Assembly: GCF_000526635.1 (NCBI RefSeq) | Contig: NZ_JAGL01000001.1 | Coordinates: 1-64,000 of the forward strand | DNA: 64,000 nt | Source of the DNA: Aminobacter sp. J41 | GTDB taxonomy: Bacteria; Pseudomonadota; Alphaproteobacteria; Rhizobiales; Rhizobiaceae | Reading direction: 5' to 3' | Shown here: piece by piece, positions 16,784 through 26,500 of the stretch | How positions within the stretch are numbered: position 1 is the stretch's first letter | Layout of the letters: the number at the start of each line of letters is the position of its first letter | Made by a program: the position numbers and the translations under genes | The notes under the pieces: model-generated | Seen by the model: only the letters and a program-made list of their open reading frames with translations | Told to the model about the DNA's origin: nothing | The model's database searches: none

Positions 16784-17046
16784 CGTCTCCTGCTCGTCCC
16801 CACGAGCCTAGGTATGAGCACCTTAATGCAGCGTTAGAGACTTCGTTCGAACCTGCCGCATCCCCGGCTTATGCACGGGGACCCGTTTCCGCGCACTGGA
16901 GACACTAGAAGCTACAGTATTGCTGGACGCTTGTCTCCTGCCTCCTCAAGTAACAGCTCCGCCATGCCCAATCAGCTTCAATAATACTTGCTTTCATTCT
17001 AATTTTCTAAACAATTACTCCTATGGGGGATAGGGGAGCCTGGGCG
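16784..17046. other. AT-richer intergenic region before the ExoP remnant
   Basis: No gene seen. A hairpin-capable segment CCCCggcttatgcacGGGG lies near 16862-16880, and the last 60 bp are AT-rich and probably contain the promoter of the ExoP-type gene. A GTTCGAACC string near 16846 is not part of a tRNA. Confidence 0.4.
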
Positions 17047-19253
17047 ATGGGAACCAGTTTCGGCAGTACCTGGACGCCTTATGTGGTTGGCGAAGCGGCA
17101 CCGCCGTTTCCCGCGCACAGTCGGCAGCCAGCTAGAGAGACCGATCTTCGCCACCTCGTTGAACTACTGCGACGGCACGCACGACTGCTCATCCTGACGA
17201 CCGCCTTCTGCATCGCAGCCGCCGCCGTCATCGTCCTCCTGCTGCCGCCGATCTACACGTCCACCACGCTCGTCCTGTTCGATCCGAGCCGGAAGAACCT
17301 TCTCGACACGGCCGGCCCGGCTAGTAGTGGCTCGGCGGACAGCGCCCGCATCGACAGCGAGGTCGAGATCATCCGCTCCGACGAGATTCTTCTTGCCGTT
17401 AGCGCCGGGGAAACCTCTCCACCGATCCGGAATACGGCGCTGCTCCTTCGCTCTCCGACACAATCAGCCGCATCCTGCCCCTGCCGTTCCTGCAGCCACC
17501 GAGCGCAGAAGAAGCAGGGATGAAGGCGCTGGAGCGGCTGCGGAAAAACATCTCCGTACAGCGGCGCGGCTCCACCCATGTCATCGCCATCAGTGCGCGC
17601 TCGAGCGATCCGGCGCGGGCGGCGGAACTCGCCAACGTTGTGGCCGAAACCTACATCGCCCGCCAGCTTGAGCGGAAGGTGGAAGCAACCCTCGCCGGCC
17701 GCGACAAGATCGAAAGCCAGCTCACGGACGCGCGCGCGGCGGTCGTGGCCGCCGAGACGGCCTTCCGCAACTACCTCGTCGATAACATAGACGAGGTCAT
17801 CACCGCGACGGGCAACAGCGACGTCGAGCAATTGCACGCCGAGCTCGACACGCTGCTCGGCCAGTCGAATACGACTCGTCTGCGCATGGACCGGCTGCAG
17901 GCCCAGCTTGCCCGCTCCGACTGGACGGGCCTTGCCCGGACGCTGCAGGCGCCCGAGGCGATGGAACTCGAAAAGCAGCGGATCGAACTGATGCAGCGAC
18001 TGGGCCGCACCGATCTCGGCATGCCGGCGGACGCCGCCACCCACGACAGCCTGTCGGCAGTCGAAGGCGCGCTGGCAAGCGTTGCCGATGATGAGTTCTC
18101 GCGGCTGCGCGCCACCCTCGCGCGCACCAACAGCGAAATCGCAGAACGCCGGCAGCGGCTCTCGATCAAGGTGCTCGAAGGGCACCTGCCGCCGGAAATC
18201 CTGACGCCGTTCTACGGATTGCAGCAGGCGGCGCAGGTCGCCGCTTCCAGCTACGAGGCATTGCTTTCCCGCCTTCAGGCGCTCGAAACCGAGGCTTCGA
18301 TCCAGATGTCGGACAGCCGCGTCGTCTCGACCGCCTTTCCGGCCGCGCGACCGGTATTCCCGAACAAGCCGCTGATCCTGTCCCTCGCGGGCATTGGCGG
18401 GCTCGGACTTGGCATTGCCCTCGCCTTCCTGTTCGAGAACTATTTTGGCGGCTTCACCGACGCCCGCCAGGTCGAGGCGGTGCTGCGCCGGCGCGTTGCC
18501 GCGGTCCTGCCGCCCGCCCTGCGTGGATCCGGCTCCGTCGCTGATGCCGTGGTCGAGGCGCCGCTGTCGACCTATTCGGAAGCGGTGCGGAAGATGCGCG
18601 CCATTCTCGATGCGTCGCTGCAACGGGCGCTGTCGCAGGCGGGCGCCGAGCGCGGGCAGGTCATCGTCGTCTCCTCGGCGCTTCCCGGCGAAGGCAAGAC
18701 GACGCTCGCCCTTTCGCTCGCGCGCACCTACGCGCTCTCCGGCCGCAACGTGCTCATCATCGACTGTGACATGCGCAAGCCGAGCCTCCACCATCATCTG
18801 GCCGTGGATGCTTCGACCGGCCTGATCGACATCCTCCTCCGCAGCGCGCCCAATCGCGATCTGTCCGGCATCCTCGTTCGCGACCCGATCTCGCCCGCCG
18901 TGTCCATCGTCGGCGCGCGGCGGGCGGACCTGCCGACCGATCAACTTGTCGCGAGCGAAGCCTTCCGCCAGATCATCGCCTCGGCGCGGCGCAACTTCGA
19001 CTACGTTATCCTCGACACGCCGCCCCTGGAGCCGCTCGTCGATGGCCTTTACCTCTGCCAGCACGCCGACGCGGTCGTCTTCGTCATCCGCTGGGCGCGC
19101 ACCCCGCAGCAGGTTGTGGCCAGCGCGCTGGAGCGGATCGCGGAACTCGTCCCGCCGGGCGCCGCAACGCTGCTGGCGCTGACGCAAAAAGACGGCACCG
19201 CCTCGCCTCCGTCGCGGAAGGCACGCCGTGCCCTCGCGGCGTACGAGGCATGA
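17047..19253 (+). pseudogene. ExoP/Wzc-type polysaccharide co-polymerase and tyrosine autokinase, frameshifted
   Basis: The gene is split into two overlapping frames. From the ATG at 17047 (GGGGAG upstream) the frame encodes the Wzz domain start, the first membrane segment (LLILTTAFCIAAAAVIVLLL) and SEVEIIRSDEILLAV, then turns to nonsense near 17400 and stops at 17523. The correct continuation (NLSTDPEYGAAPSLSDTISR) runs in another frame from about 17403 to 19253. Restoring one base near 17398-17402 gives one protein of about 735 residues. The rest holds coiled coil, a second membrane segment near LILSLAGIGGLGLGIALAF, and the BY-kinase with Walker A ALPGEGKTT, Walker A' IIDCDMRKP and Walker B VILDTPP. 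The usual C-terminal tyrosine cluster is absent (one Tyr at the end). An internal ATG at 17520 could still express the kinase part. No other exopolysaccharide genes are nearby. Confidence 0.82.
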
Positions 19254-19256
19254 AAA

Positions 19257-19610
19257 CTACTTGTGCTGCAGGATGTTGATGAGCCGCCCGAACGGATCGC
19301 GGACATAGAAGCGCCGCACGCCCCAGGGCTCGTCGGCCGGCCCGTATTCGATCGCGATGCCGGCCCGCGTCACCCGCGTCAGCATCCCGTCAACGTCATC
19401 GACCTCGACGGAAAGATCCGGCAACGGCGTTCCGGAGCCGCCCTCGCTCAGGAAGCTGACCTGCGGCCTTGCCTCCACCGCAGGAGCAGCGAAGGTGACG
19501 ATCCAGCCGTGATCCATGGCGAACTCAAGGCCGAGCACATTGCCATAGAAGGCGCGTGCGGCTGCCGGGTCCGGCGTGGCGATGTTTGCAACAATCCGCT
19601 TGACGAGCAT
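19257..19610 (-). CDS. VOC/glyoxalase-fold protein
   Basis: A 117-residue single-domain vicinal-oxygen-chelate protein. The N-terminus MLVKRIVANIATPDPAAARA leads to AFYGNVLGLEF, and the C-terminal half has FYVRDPFGRLINILQ, the standard betaalphabeta-beta-beta pair. The GAGGAGA RBS supports the ATG at 19610 over the longer open frame. Relatives are glyoxalases, dioxygenases or resistance proteins; the missing clear metal-ligand set prevents a specific call. It is convergent with the ExoP remnant (3-bp gap). Confidence 0.8.
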   Translation of the reverse strand: MLVKRIVANIATPDPAAARAFYGNVLGLEFAMDHGWIVTFAAPAVEARPQVSFLSEGGSGTPLPDLSVEVDDVDGMLTRVTRAGIAIEYGPADEPWGVRRFYVRDPFGRLINILQHK

Positions 19611-19841
19611 CGTCTTCTCCTCACATTGGTCAGGGTCTGCCACGCGGCAAGCGGTCCGGCCGCGTGTCCGCATAGCGACATAAAAGTGACACTGCGGCGC
19701 CGCGGTGACAGACTGTTTCCGAATTTGTGCTCTATTGCCCCGGATTTGCCGCATCACGCGTCCATGCGGGCCCGGGTGACATTGTTGGCAAAGGACAGGC
19801 ACTGATGGTGCCACTCAGGCAACCGAGGAGAAAGAGCAAGG

Positions 19842-20657
19842 ATGATGCGGACGAAAGTTAAGCTGCTTGCGGCAGCGCTTCTTTCTGTCGGTCTTTCCAC
19901 TGGCATTGCGCAAGCCGCAAGCTGCGGAAATGACGGCAGCGGCTTCAACGCGTGGAAGAAGGACTTCCTGGCACAGGCGCAGGCACGCGGCTTCGGCCAG
20001 CGCGCGCTGAACGCGCTCGAAGGCACGAAGTACAACACCGCGACGATCAAGGCCGATCGCGGCCAGAAGAGCTTCAAGCTTTCGCTCAACCAGTTCATGG
20101 AAAAGCGCGGTGCCCCGACCATCGTCCGCAAGGGCAAGCAGCTGAAGCAGGCGAACGCGCAGCTCTTCAACCAGATCGAGCGCCAGTATGGCGTGCCGTC
20201 GGGCGTGCTGCTGGCGATCTGGGGCATGGAAACCGGCTTCGGCAGCTTCCTCGGCAACCAGAACATCGTCTCCGCCGTTGCCACGCTTGCCTATGACTGC
20301 CGCCGCAGCGAATTCTTCACCCGCCAGCTGAACGCCGCCCTCACTCTCGTCGACCGTGGTCACCTGCGCGCCGACGCGATCGGTGCCGCGCATGGCGAAA
20401 TCGGCCAGACGCAGTTCCTGCCCGAGAACGTCGTCAAGTTCGGCGTCGATGGCGACGGCGACGGCCGCATCGACCTGATCGGCTCGCGCGCCGACGCGCT
20501 GGCCTCCACCGCCAACTTCCTGCGCGGCCACGGCTGGCGCCCCGGCGCCGGCTACCAGGAAGGCGAACCCAACTTCGCCGCCATCAAGGGCTGGAACGAC
20601 GCCGGCGTCTACCAGAAGGCAATCGCCATCATGGCCCGCGACATCGACGGCAAGTAA
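19842..20657 (+). CDS. Lytic murein transglycosylase (MltB/SLT_2 family)
   Basis: A 271-residue periplasmic enzyme that cleaves the MurNAc-GlcNAc bond of peptidoglycan to yield 1,6-anhydro ends. A signal peptide MMRTKVKLLAAALLSVGLST ends around AQA-ASCG. The catalytic Glu is in AIWGMETGFGSFLGN, and the substrate groove motif is GEIGQTQFLPENV. The DGDGDGRIDL stretch and LRGHGWRPGAGY are typical of the family. It is shorter than E. coli MltB, lacking an extra C-terminal peptidoglycan-binding domain. A strong terminator follows. Confidence 0.9.
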   Translation: MMRTKVKLLAAALLSVGLSTGIAQAASCGNDGSGFNAWKKDFLAQAQARGFGQRALNALEGTKYNTATIKADRGQKSFKLSLNQFMEKRGAPTIVRKGKQLKQANAQLFNQIERQYGVPSGVLLAIWGMETGFGSFLGNQNIVSAVATLAYDCRRSEFFTRQLNAALTLVDRGHLRADAIGAAHGEIGQTQFLPENVVKFGVDGDGDGRIDLIGSRADALASTANFLRGHGWRPGAGYQEGEPNFAAIKGWNDAGVYQKAIAIMARDIDGK

Positions 20658-20715
20658 GCCGCCGGCATCCGGACCAATCCCCGGGGCCCCCAAGGGGCTC
20701 CAGCAGACAACGACA

Positions 20716-20745
20716 AGCCCGGTTGCCAGCGCAACCGGGCTTTTT
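20716..20745 (+). terminator. Rho-independent terminator after the lytic transglycosylase
   Basis: An 11-bp perfect stem AGCCCGGTTGC / GCAACCGGGCT with a CAGC loop runs into TTTTT. It lies 58 bases after the transglycosylase stop. Confidence 0.92.
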
Positions 20746-20814
20746 CGTTTCCTGGATCCTGCGGGGACGAACTTTCAAGGTAGGGAAGCGAGTTCGCGGA
20801 CCACAGCTCCAGAC

Positions 20815-21018
20815 GCCCCCTCCACCGCCTTCGCATGGTCCCCTCCCCCACACGTGGGGAGGATCCCGGGTCCGTCGCGCCACCTCTGTTCCGCCGCGAC
20901 AACTTGACCGTTCAGGCATGGATGGCCGACGATGGAACGCAACCCAAAAAATACAGGCGCCGACCGAGGATCCTCCCCCGTTTACGGGGGAGGTGGCGCC
21001 GAAGGCGACGGAGGGGGC
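20815..21018. repeat. Inverted pair of dispersed GC-rich intergenic elements
   Basis: Block A (20815-20866) and block B (20968-21018) are imperfect inverted copies built from GCCCCCTCC, CGCCTTCG, CCTCCCCC and GGGGAGGATCC modules. Between them a CGTTCAGGCATGGATGGCCG segment (20909-20928) recurs at two other sites in this window. The 620-bp gap between the transglycosylase and argG holds no credible gene. Confidence 0.65.
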
Positions 21019-21167
21019 TCGTGGAGCGCCGCGCATAAAACTTTGAGCGCGATCAGCCCACGACATCCCGGCCTTTCGCCTACGACCTCGCAGCGACGGC
21101 GAAGCTCGGTTGCGAAAATAGCGCCTCGTGTCGGGCAGGAACCTCGGCCTGCCCGCCCGCAAAACCG

Positions 21168-21202
21168 AAGGGCCACCGCATCCGTTAAGATGCGGGGCCC
21201 TT
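21168..21202 (-). terminator. Hairpin downstream of argG
   Basis: AAGGGCC-A-CCGCATC (21168-21182) pairs with GATGCGGGGCCCTT (21189-21202) around a 6-base loop. It lies about 75 bases past the argG stop on the minus strand. The following T-run is short (CGGTTTT), so termination strength is uncertain. Confidence 0.5.
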
Positions 21203-21278
21203 TAAAATTCAGCTCATTTCAGCCGGTGTGACAGGAGCGGCGGCGGCCGAAGTGCCGCCGCACCGCCGCCGGAACGGC

Positions 21279-22502
21279 TTACCCCTTGCGGCGGCGGGCA
21301 GCGAGCGTGCGCAGGCGCAGCGCGTTGAGGCGGATGAAGCCCTCTGCGTCCTTCTGGTCATAGGCGCCGCGGTCGTCCTCGAAGGTGACCAGCGCGTCCG
21401 AGTACAGCGACTTCGGCGAACGGCGGCCGGTGACGATGACGTTGCCCTTGTAGAGCTTGAGGCGAACCTCGCCCTCGACGTCTTCCTGGCTCTTGTCGAT
21501 CAGCGCCTGCAGCATCTCGCGCTCCGGCGAGAACCAGAAGCCGTTGTAGATCAGCTCCGCATAGCGCGGCATCAGCTCGTCCTTGAGGTGAGCGGCGCCG
21601 CGGTCGAGCGTGATCGACTCGATCGCGCGGTGTGCCTGCAGCAGGATGGTGCCGCCCGGGGTCTCGTAGACGCCGCGCGACTTCATGCCGACGAAGCGGT
21701 TCTCGACGAGGTCGAGGCGGCCGATGCCGTTGTCGCGGCCGAGGTCGTTGAGCGCCTTGAACAGGGTTGCCGGCGACATCTCCTGGCCGTTCAGCGCGAC
21801 CGGGTCACCCTTCTTGAAGGTGATGGTGATTTCCGTCGGCTTGTCGGGCGCGTCCATCGGCGAGATGGTACGCATGTGGACGTATTCCGGCGGCTCCTGC
21901 CACGGATCCTCGAGCACCTTGCCCTCGGAGGACGAGTGCAAGAGGTTAGCGTCGACGGAGAACGGCGCCTCGCCCTTCTTGTCCTTGGCAACCGGGATCT
22001 GGTGCTGCTCGGCGAAGTTGATCAGGTCGGTGCGCGACTTGAAGGTCCAGTCACGCCACGGTGCAATCACCTTGATGTCCGGGTTCAGCGAGTAGGCAGA
22101 CAGCTCGAAGCGGACCTGGTCGTTGCCCTTGCCGGTCGCGCCGTGGGCGATGGCGTCGGCGCCGGTCTCCTCGGCGATCTCGACGAGGCGCTTGGAGATC
22201 AGCGGGCGCGCGATCGAAGTGCCGAGCAGGTAGAGGCCCTCATACTGCGCGTTGGCGCGGAACATCGGGAACACGAAGTTCGAGATGAACTCCTCGCGTA
22301 CGTCCTCGATGTAGATTTCCTTGATGCCGAGCATCTCGGCCTTCTTGCGCGCCGGCTCCAGCTCTTCGCCCTGGCCGAGGTCAGCGGTGAAGGTCACGAC
22401 CTCCGCACCAACTTCGGTCTGCAGCCACTTCAGGATGATCGAGGTGTCGAGGCCGCCGGAATAGGCCAGCACCACCTTCTTGACGTCTTTCCACTTGGAC
22501 AT
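21279..22502 (-). CDS. argG: Argininosuccinate synthase
   Basis: A 407-residue cytoplasmic enzyme joining citrulline and aspartate with ATP to argininosuccinate, the penultimate step of arginine synthesis. The N-terminus carries the PP-loop [17 protein letters not shown]. Further family blocks are [18 protein letters not shown] and [17 protein letters not shown], and the C-terminus [18 protein letters not shown]. Length equals the usual size. It is monocistronic here. Confidence 0.96.
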   Translation of the reverse strand: MSKWKDVKKVVLAYSGGLDTSIILKWLQTEVGAEVVTFTADLGQGEELEPARKKAEMLGIKEIYIEDVREEFISNFVFPMFRANAQYEGLYLLGTSIARPLISKRLVEIAEETGADAIAHGATGKGNDQVRFELSAYSLNPDIKVIAPWRDWTFKSRTDLINFAEQHQIPVAKDKKGEAPFSVDANLLHSSSEGKVLEDPWQEPPEYVHMRTISPMDAPDKPTEITITFKKGDPVALNGQEMSPATLFKALNDLGRDNGIGRLDLVENRFVGMKSRGVYETPGGTILLQAHRAIESITLDRGAAHLKDELMPRYAELIYNGFWFSPEREMLQALIDKSQEDVEGEVRLKLYKGNVIVTGRRSPKSLYSDALVTFEDDRGAYDQKDAEGFIRLNALRLRTLAARRRKG

Positions 22503-22677
22503 GTCGCACCCGGTTCGTTCGCGGGACGATCATCCCGCCTGTAGGTTCGCGGCACTTTTAGCAGGAATGCGCTTTCGGGCAAGGCGACATCATAACAACG
22601 TGAGGTCCTGCGATCTTGTTGCCTTACTTGCCGGCGATAAAGTCGCGCTAACTGATTCCCTGCTGACGGAGACTTCC

Positions 22678-23997
22678 TTGCCGGTTCTGACCACCGACGG
22701 GCCGCGACGGCTCATTGTCCTCGCGATGCTGGCGTGCTCGATGCTCCCGACGGCCGCCGCCGCGAAGGGACCCGAGCGTTGGGTCGCCGAAAGGGATTCG
22801 CGCCGCGCCTCGCTGCCGGTCGGCAACCACCCGGCAATCGAGAGCGGCGAGCTTTCCTGCGAGGAATTCGAGTGGACGCTGACGCTCCAGCTTCGCGAGG
22901 CCGCGCTTCCCGGCGAGGGGAAGGCGGAGCTGCGCGTCGACGGCAATGCCCATCCGGTGAAAGCCGACATAAAGGACACGGCGGTCACGCTCGCCATCAC
23001 CCGCGACCTGCTCGAACCGCTGATGGCCGGACAGCGTCTCGAGATCGACTTCTCCGGGCTGCTCGAGGACACGCTGGGCGATATCACGGTACCGCTGCGC
23101 GGCTCGCGTCAGGCGGTCCGCGCCGTCGAGGCCGCGTGCGCAAAGCGCGACATGTCAGCCTATGAGGAAGTGAAGTTCTCCGCCGACCGGAAAAGCGTCG
23201 AGCTGGTGCAGGAGCTGCGCGCGAAGGACATTCACGACTTCACCTACGCGACCACAGCGAAACCGAAGATCGAGGCGGCGAGCATCAGTCTCGGCGAACA
23301 GCGGCGGCTCGTCTTCACGCGGCTTTGCGGCTCGTGGTGGTATTACGGCTCCTCAGGCTGCAACATCACCGCTTTCGCGGAATTCCCGGCGGAGCAGAAG
23401 GAAGAGACCAGCCAGGAACAGCCACAGAGCAGCTGGCGCGAGGTCTATGACAGCGAAAACGCGCAGGTTTTCCTCGACCGCAACGCCGAAACCGAAGGCT
23501 GGCCGGACATCGTCTCGCTGCCGACGCGGGTCGATGACGAGCCGAAGGTCTGGCGATGGGAGAGCGGCCGCTATGCCTTCCAGCGCATCTTTGGTGCGAA
23601 GGAAGAGCCGGAAGCGGTAGAAGAGAAGACGCCGCAAACGGCAGAGCCGGCAGAGGAAGCGCCTGTTGCCGACACGCCGGTTGGGGAAGAGGCTGCCGGG
23701 ACCGAAGCGCAAAAGACACCTGACGCGGAAGCGGTCGGTGCTCAGCCTGTAAACCCGACCTCTGATGCCGATCCTGCGCCGGCCTACGAGGCCGAGGAGA
23801 AGCCTGCCGACCCCAGCCCGTCGGAGGCCGCTACCTCCACGACCGAGGCCCCAGCGCAACCAGAACCTGCAGAGCAGTCAAAACCCACGGGTGACGAAAA
23901 ACCGGCACCCGACGCTGCCGAATCCGAAGCGGCTGCTCCCCCTTCCGAGACTGCGGCAGGAAAGCCGTCCGATTCGTCAGGAACAGCGAAGAATTGA
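22678..23997 (+). CDS. Secreted hypothetical protein with long acidic Pro/Ala/Glu-rich tail
   Basis: A protein of about 439 residues with no recognised family. A TTG start at 22678 is chosen because GGAG lies 7 bases upstream and it directly precedes a signal peptide (GPRRLIVLAMLACSMLPTAA, cleavage near AAA-KG). The open frame extends to 22480 but that part overlaps the argG start. Residues 30-290 are a soluble domain with conserved-looking Cys (SCEEFEW, EAACAKRD, TRLCGSWW, SGCNIT) and a GSWWYYGSSGCN stretch. Residues from about 300 are low-complexity Glu/Ala/Pro repeats, probably a flexible periplasmic linker with no sequence-specific fold. Confidence 0.65.
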   Translation: MPVLTTDGPRRLIVLAMLACSMLPTAAAAKGPERWVAERDSRRASLPVGNHPAIESGELSCEEFEWTLTLQLREAALPGEGKAELRVDGNAHPVKADIKDTAVTLAITRDLLEPLMAGQRLEIDFSGLLEDTLGDITVPLRGSRQAVRAVEAACAKRDMSAYEEVKFSADRKSVELVQELRAKDIHDFTYATTAKPKIEAASISLGEQRRLVFTRLCGSWWYYGSSGCNITAFAEFPAEQKEETSQEQPQSSWREVYDSENAQVFLDRNAETEGWPDIVSLPTRVDDEPKVWRWESGRYAFQRIFGAKEEPEAVEEKTPQTAEPAEEAPVADTPVGEEAAGTEAQKTPDAEAVGAQPVNPTSDADPAPAYEAEEKPADPSPSEAATSTTEAPAQPEPAEQSKPTGDEKPAPDAAESEAAAPPSETAAGKPSDSSGTAKN

Positions 23998-24065
23998 TGG
24001 TGCGGAGCCGTCGCATGGCATCGGCAATTGCGATATAGCTCTCCCATCTTCGTGGACCTGCCATC

Positions 24066-24719
24066 ATGAGCTTCTCGAACTTCGTTCCCGAATTTTCCGT
24101 TCTTGCGCCCTTTGCCGTGGCGGTGCTGATCATCACGCTCACGCCGGGCCCGGACATGACCCTGTTCGTCGGCCGCGCGCTGTCGCAGGGCCGCGCTGCG
24201 GGCCTTGCCTGCATGGCGGGCGCCATGACCGGCATCGTCATTCACACGACGCTCGTCGCACTTGGCCTTTCGGCGCTGATCGTCGCATCGCCCGAGGCAT
24301 TCCTCGGCCTCAAGATTTTCGGCGCCGGCTACCTCGTCTGGCTCGCCTTCCAGGCGGTGCGCAGCGGCTCGGCCTTCTCGCCGCAGGCGCAGGAGGATGC
24401 GCCGCAGCGCTCGATCTTCCGCAACTGGGCGACCGGGCTCGTCATCAACCTGATGAACCCGAAAATCCTGCTGTTCTTCATGACCTTCCTGCCGCAGTTC
24501 GTCTCGGCAAGCGATCCGCATGCGCCGAAGAAGCTGTTCTTCCTCGGCATCATGTTCATCGTCCTCGCGCTGCCGCTGACGGTGCCGATGGTGCTGGCAG
24601 CCGACGGCTTCTCGCGGATGCTGCGGCGCTCCCCGCGCGTCATGCGCGCGATCGACTATCTGTTCGCAGGGGTCTTTTCGGCGTTCGCGATCAAGATCCT
24701 GACCGCGCAGGCGAATTAA
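24066..24719 (+). CDS. LysE/RhtB-family exporter
   Basis: A 217-residue membrane protein with six hydrophobic segments. The family signature near the N-terminus is TPGPDMTLFVGRALSQGR, followed by GLKIFGAGYLVWLAFQAVR and the NLMNPKILLFFMTFLPQF block of helix 4. LysE/RhtB proteins export amino acids or derivatives across the inner membrane. No regulator adjoins it; substrate unknown. Its stop overlaps a convergent membrane-protein gene by 4 bases. Confidence 0.9.
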   Translation: MSFSNFVPEFSVLAPFAVAVLIITLTPGPDMTLFVGRALSQGRAAGLACMAGAMTGIVIHTTLVALGLSALIVASPEAFLGLKIFGAGYLVWLAFQAVRSGSAFSPQAQEDAPQRSIFRNWATGLVINLMNPKILLFFMTFLPQFVSASDPHAPKKLFFLGIMFIVLALPLTVPMVLAADGFSRMLRRSPRVMRAIDYLFAGVFSAFAIKILTAQAN

Positions 24720-25159
24720 ACATCTCGCCTTATGCCTGACGAGGAACCGGCCACCAGCCAGTAGCAGAGACCGCCGGCGATGCCGGCGGCGCAGGCGCCG
24801 ATGGCAAGCATCGGCTGCGACAGCCCCTCATCGGTCCACAGCGTCAGGCCGCGAATGTAGACGGCGGCAACGCCCACCACTCCTCCCGCGATCGCAAAGA
24901 ACAGCCAGTCGCGGCGCGCCGCGACTTCGGCGATTGCAATGGCGATCATGGCGGGGAAGAAGGCAAAGTAGCTGACGAACAGCGCGACGATCGGAACCGA
25001 GACGAAGAAGCCGCCGGAGATGAAGGCGAACTCCTCGCTGGTCAGCTCGAACAAGCCGACCAGCAGCAGGTGGATGAACGCGCTCGCGCCGAGCGCGGCG
25101 CAAGCGTAGCCGATCAGGATCAGGAAGAAGCGCAGGAAATAGGCGAAGAAGCCGCTCAA
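24716..25159 (-). CDS. Hypothetical membrane protein downstream of rlmN
   Basis: A protein of about 147 residues with four hydrophobic segments ([73 protein letters not shown]). No ATG exists near the start; a TTG whose TGA overlap with the rlmN stop (TTGA, 25156-25159) is the best candidate. That implies coupling to rlmN translation. No function recognised. The open frame up to 25525 lies antiparallel to no signal and overlaps rlmN, so it is rejected. Confidence 0.6.
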   Translation of the reverse strand: MSGFFAYFLRFFLILIGYACAALGASAFIHLLLVGLFELTSEEFAFISGGFFVSVPIVALFVSYFAFFPAMIAIAIAEVAARRDWLFFAIAGGVVGVAAVYIRGLTLWTDEGLSQPMLAIGACAAGIAGGLCYWLVAGSSSGIRRDV

Positions 25160-26391
25160 TCTTCGCCGTGGCCTGCGATCATCATGGCTTCGAGCGCCAG
25201 GCGCTCGGTCTTGCGCATGCGCTCCGATTCCGACTTGAGCTGGCCGCAGGCGGCGAGAATGTCGCGGCCGCGCGGCGTGCGGATCGGCGATGCGTAGCCC
25301 GCCTGGTTCACATAGTCGGCGAAGCGTTCGATCGTCTCCCAGTCCGAGCACTGGTAGTTGGTGCCCGGCCACGGGTTGAACGGGATCAGGTTGATCTTCG
25401 CCGGAATGCCCTTGAGCAGGCGCACCAGCTCCTTGGCGTCGTCGAGCGAATCGTTGACGTCCTTCAGCATCACGTACTCGAAGGTGATGCGGCGCGCGTT
25501 GGAAAGGCCCGGATAGTTCCGGCAAGCTTCCATCAGCTCCTTGAGCGGGTACTTCTTGTTGATCGGCACCAGCATGTCGCGCAGGTCGTCGCGCACGGCG
25601 TGCAGCGAGATGGCGAGCATGACGCCGATCTCCTCGCCGGTGCGCTGGATGCCCGGCACGACGCCCGAGGTCGACAGCGTGATGCGGCGCTTGGAGAGCG
25701 ACAGCCCGTCGCCATCGGAGGCGATCAGCAGCGCCTTCTTGACCGCGTCGAAATTGTAGAGCGGCTCGCCCATGCCCATCATGACGATGTTGGTGACCTT
25801 GCGGCCTTCGGCCGGCACGATCGCGCCATCAGGCGTGCCGCGCTCGGGGAAGTCACCGAGCCGGTCGCGCGCCGTCATCAGCTGAGCGAGGATTTCCTCG
25901 GTGGTCAGGTTGCGCACCAGCTTCTGCGTGCCGGTGTGGCAGAACGAGCAGGTGAGCGTGCAGCCGACCTGGCTCGAGATGCAGAGCGTGCCGCGCCCTT
26001 CTTCAGGAATATAGACGGTCTCGATCTCGACCGGCCGCCCTGCCCCGCGCGGCGGGAAGCGAAACAGCCACTTGCGCGTGCCGTCGGTCGAGATCTGTTC
26101 CTCGACGATTTCGGGTCGCGCGATCGTGAAGTGGCGGTCGAGCTCGGCGCGCAGATCCTTGGAGATGTTGAACATCTCCGAGAAATCGGAAACGCCGCGC
26201 ACATAGAGCCAGTGCCAGAGCTGCTGGACGCGCATCTTGCGCTGGCGCTCGGGCACGCCGATTTCGCCGAGCGCGTCGGCCATCTCCTCGCGGGTCAGGC
26301 CGATCAGCGAGGGTTTTTCAGCCGCACGGGCAGCGTTAGCAGCCAGGATTGCGCGCGTCTGAGGCGAGGTGAGATCAAACGATAGGGTCAT
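25156..26391 (-). CDS. rlmN: 23S rRNA (adenine(2503)-C(2))-methyltransferase
   Basis: A 411-residue radical-SAM enzyme that methylates C2 of A2503 in 23S rRNA (and A37 of some tRNAs), tuning peptidyl-transferase fidelity. The cluster-binding CxxxCxxC motif is [14 protein letters not shown]. The [12 protein letters not shown] and [11 protein letters not shown] segments are typical, and the late Cys in [10 protein letters not shown] is the methyl-carrying residue. It is slightly longer than E. coli RlmN owing to an N-terminal extension common in alphaproteobacteria. Confidence 0.95.
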   Translation of the reverse strand: MTLSFDLTSPQTRAILAANAARAAEKPSLIGLTREEMADALGEIGVPERQRKMRVQQLWHWLYVRGVSDFSEMFNISKDLRAELDRHFTIARPEIVEEQISTDGTRKWLFRFPPRGAGRPVEIETVYIPEEGRGTLCISSQVGCTLTCSFCHTGTQKLVRNLTTEEILAQLMTARDRLGDFPERGTPDGAIVPAEGRKVTNIVMMGMGEPLYNFDAVKKALLIASDGDGLSLSKRRITLSTSGVVPGIQRTGEEIGVMLAISLHAVRDDLRDMLVPINKKYPLKELMEACRNYPGLSNARRITFEYVMLKDVNDSLDDAKELVRLLKGIPAKINLIPFNPWPGTNYQCSDWETIERFADYVNQAGYASPIRTPRGRDILAACGQLKSESERMRKTERLALEAMMIAGHGED

Positions 26392-26450
26392 GGGCCGGAG
26401 ATATAGGAGCGGCCTCGGCCGCGTGCCAGTTTTGCCTGCACATAACAGAT

Positions 26451-26474
26451 CGGGGCCGCTTCGTCACGGCCCCG
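26451..26474 (-). terminator. GC hairpin downstream of the IalB-like gene
   Basis: An 8-bp perfect stem CGGGGCCG / CGGCCCCG with an 8-base loop lies 27 bases after the gene's stop. There is no clear U-run, so this may be a transcript-stabilising hairpin. Confidence 0.45.
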
Positions 26475-26500
26475 AATGAGATCACCTTGTCGCGGAACTC

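Noticed and set aside
16840-16860. GTTCGAACC string resembling a tRNA T-loop
   Set aside because: No acceptor, D-arm or anticodon arm can be folded around it on either strand.
17253-19187. A 644-codon open frame on the minus strand opposite ExoP
   Set aside because: Antisense to clear Wzz and kinase motifs, with Arg/Asp/Gly-rich composition and no recognisable domain.
25168-26385. A 405-codon open frame on the plus strand opposite rlmN
   Set aside because: The rlmN frame has the radical-SAM cysteines and family length; the opposite frame shows none of these.
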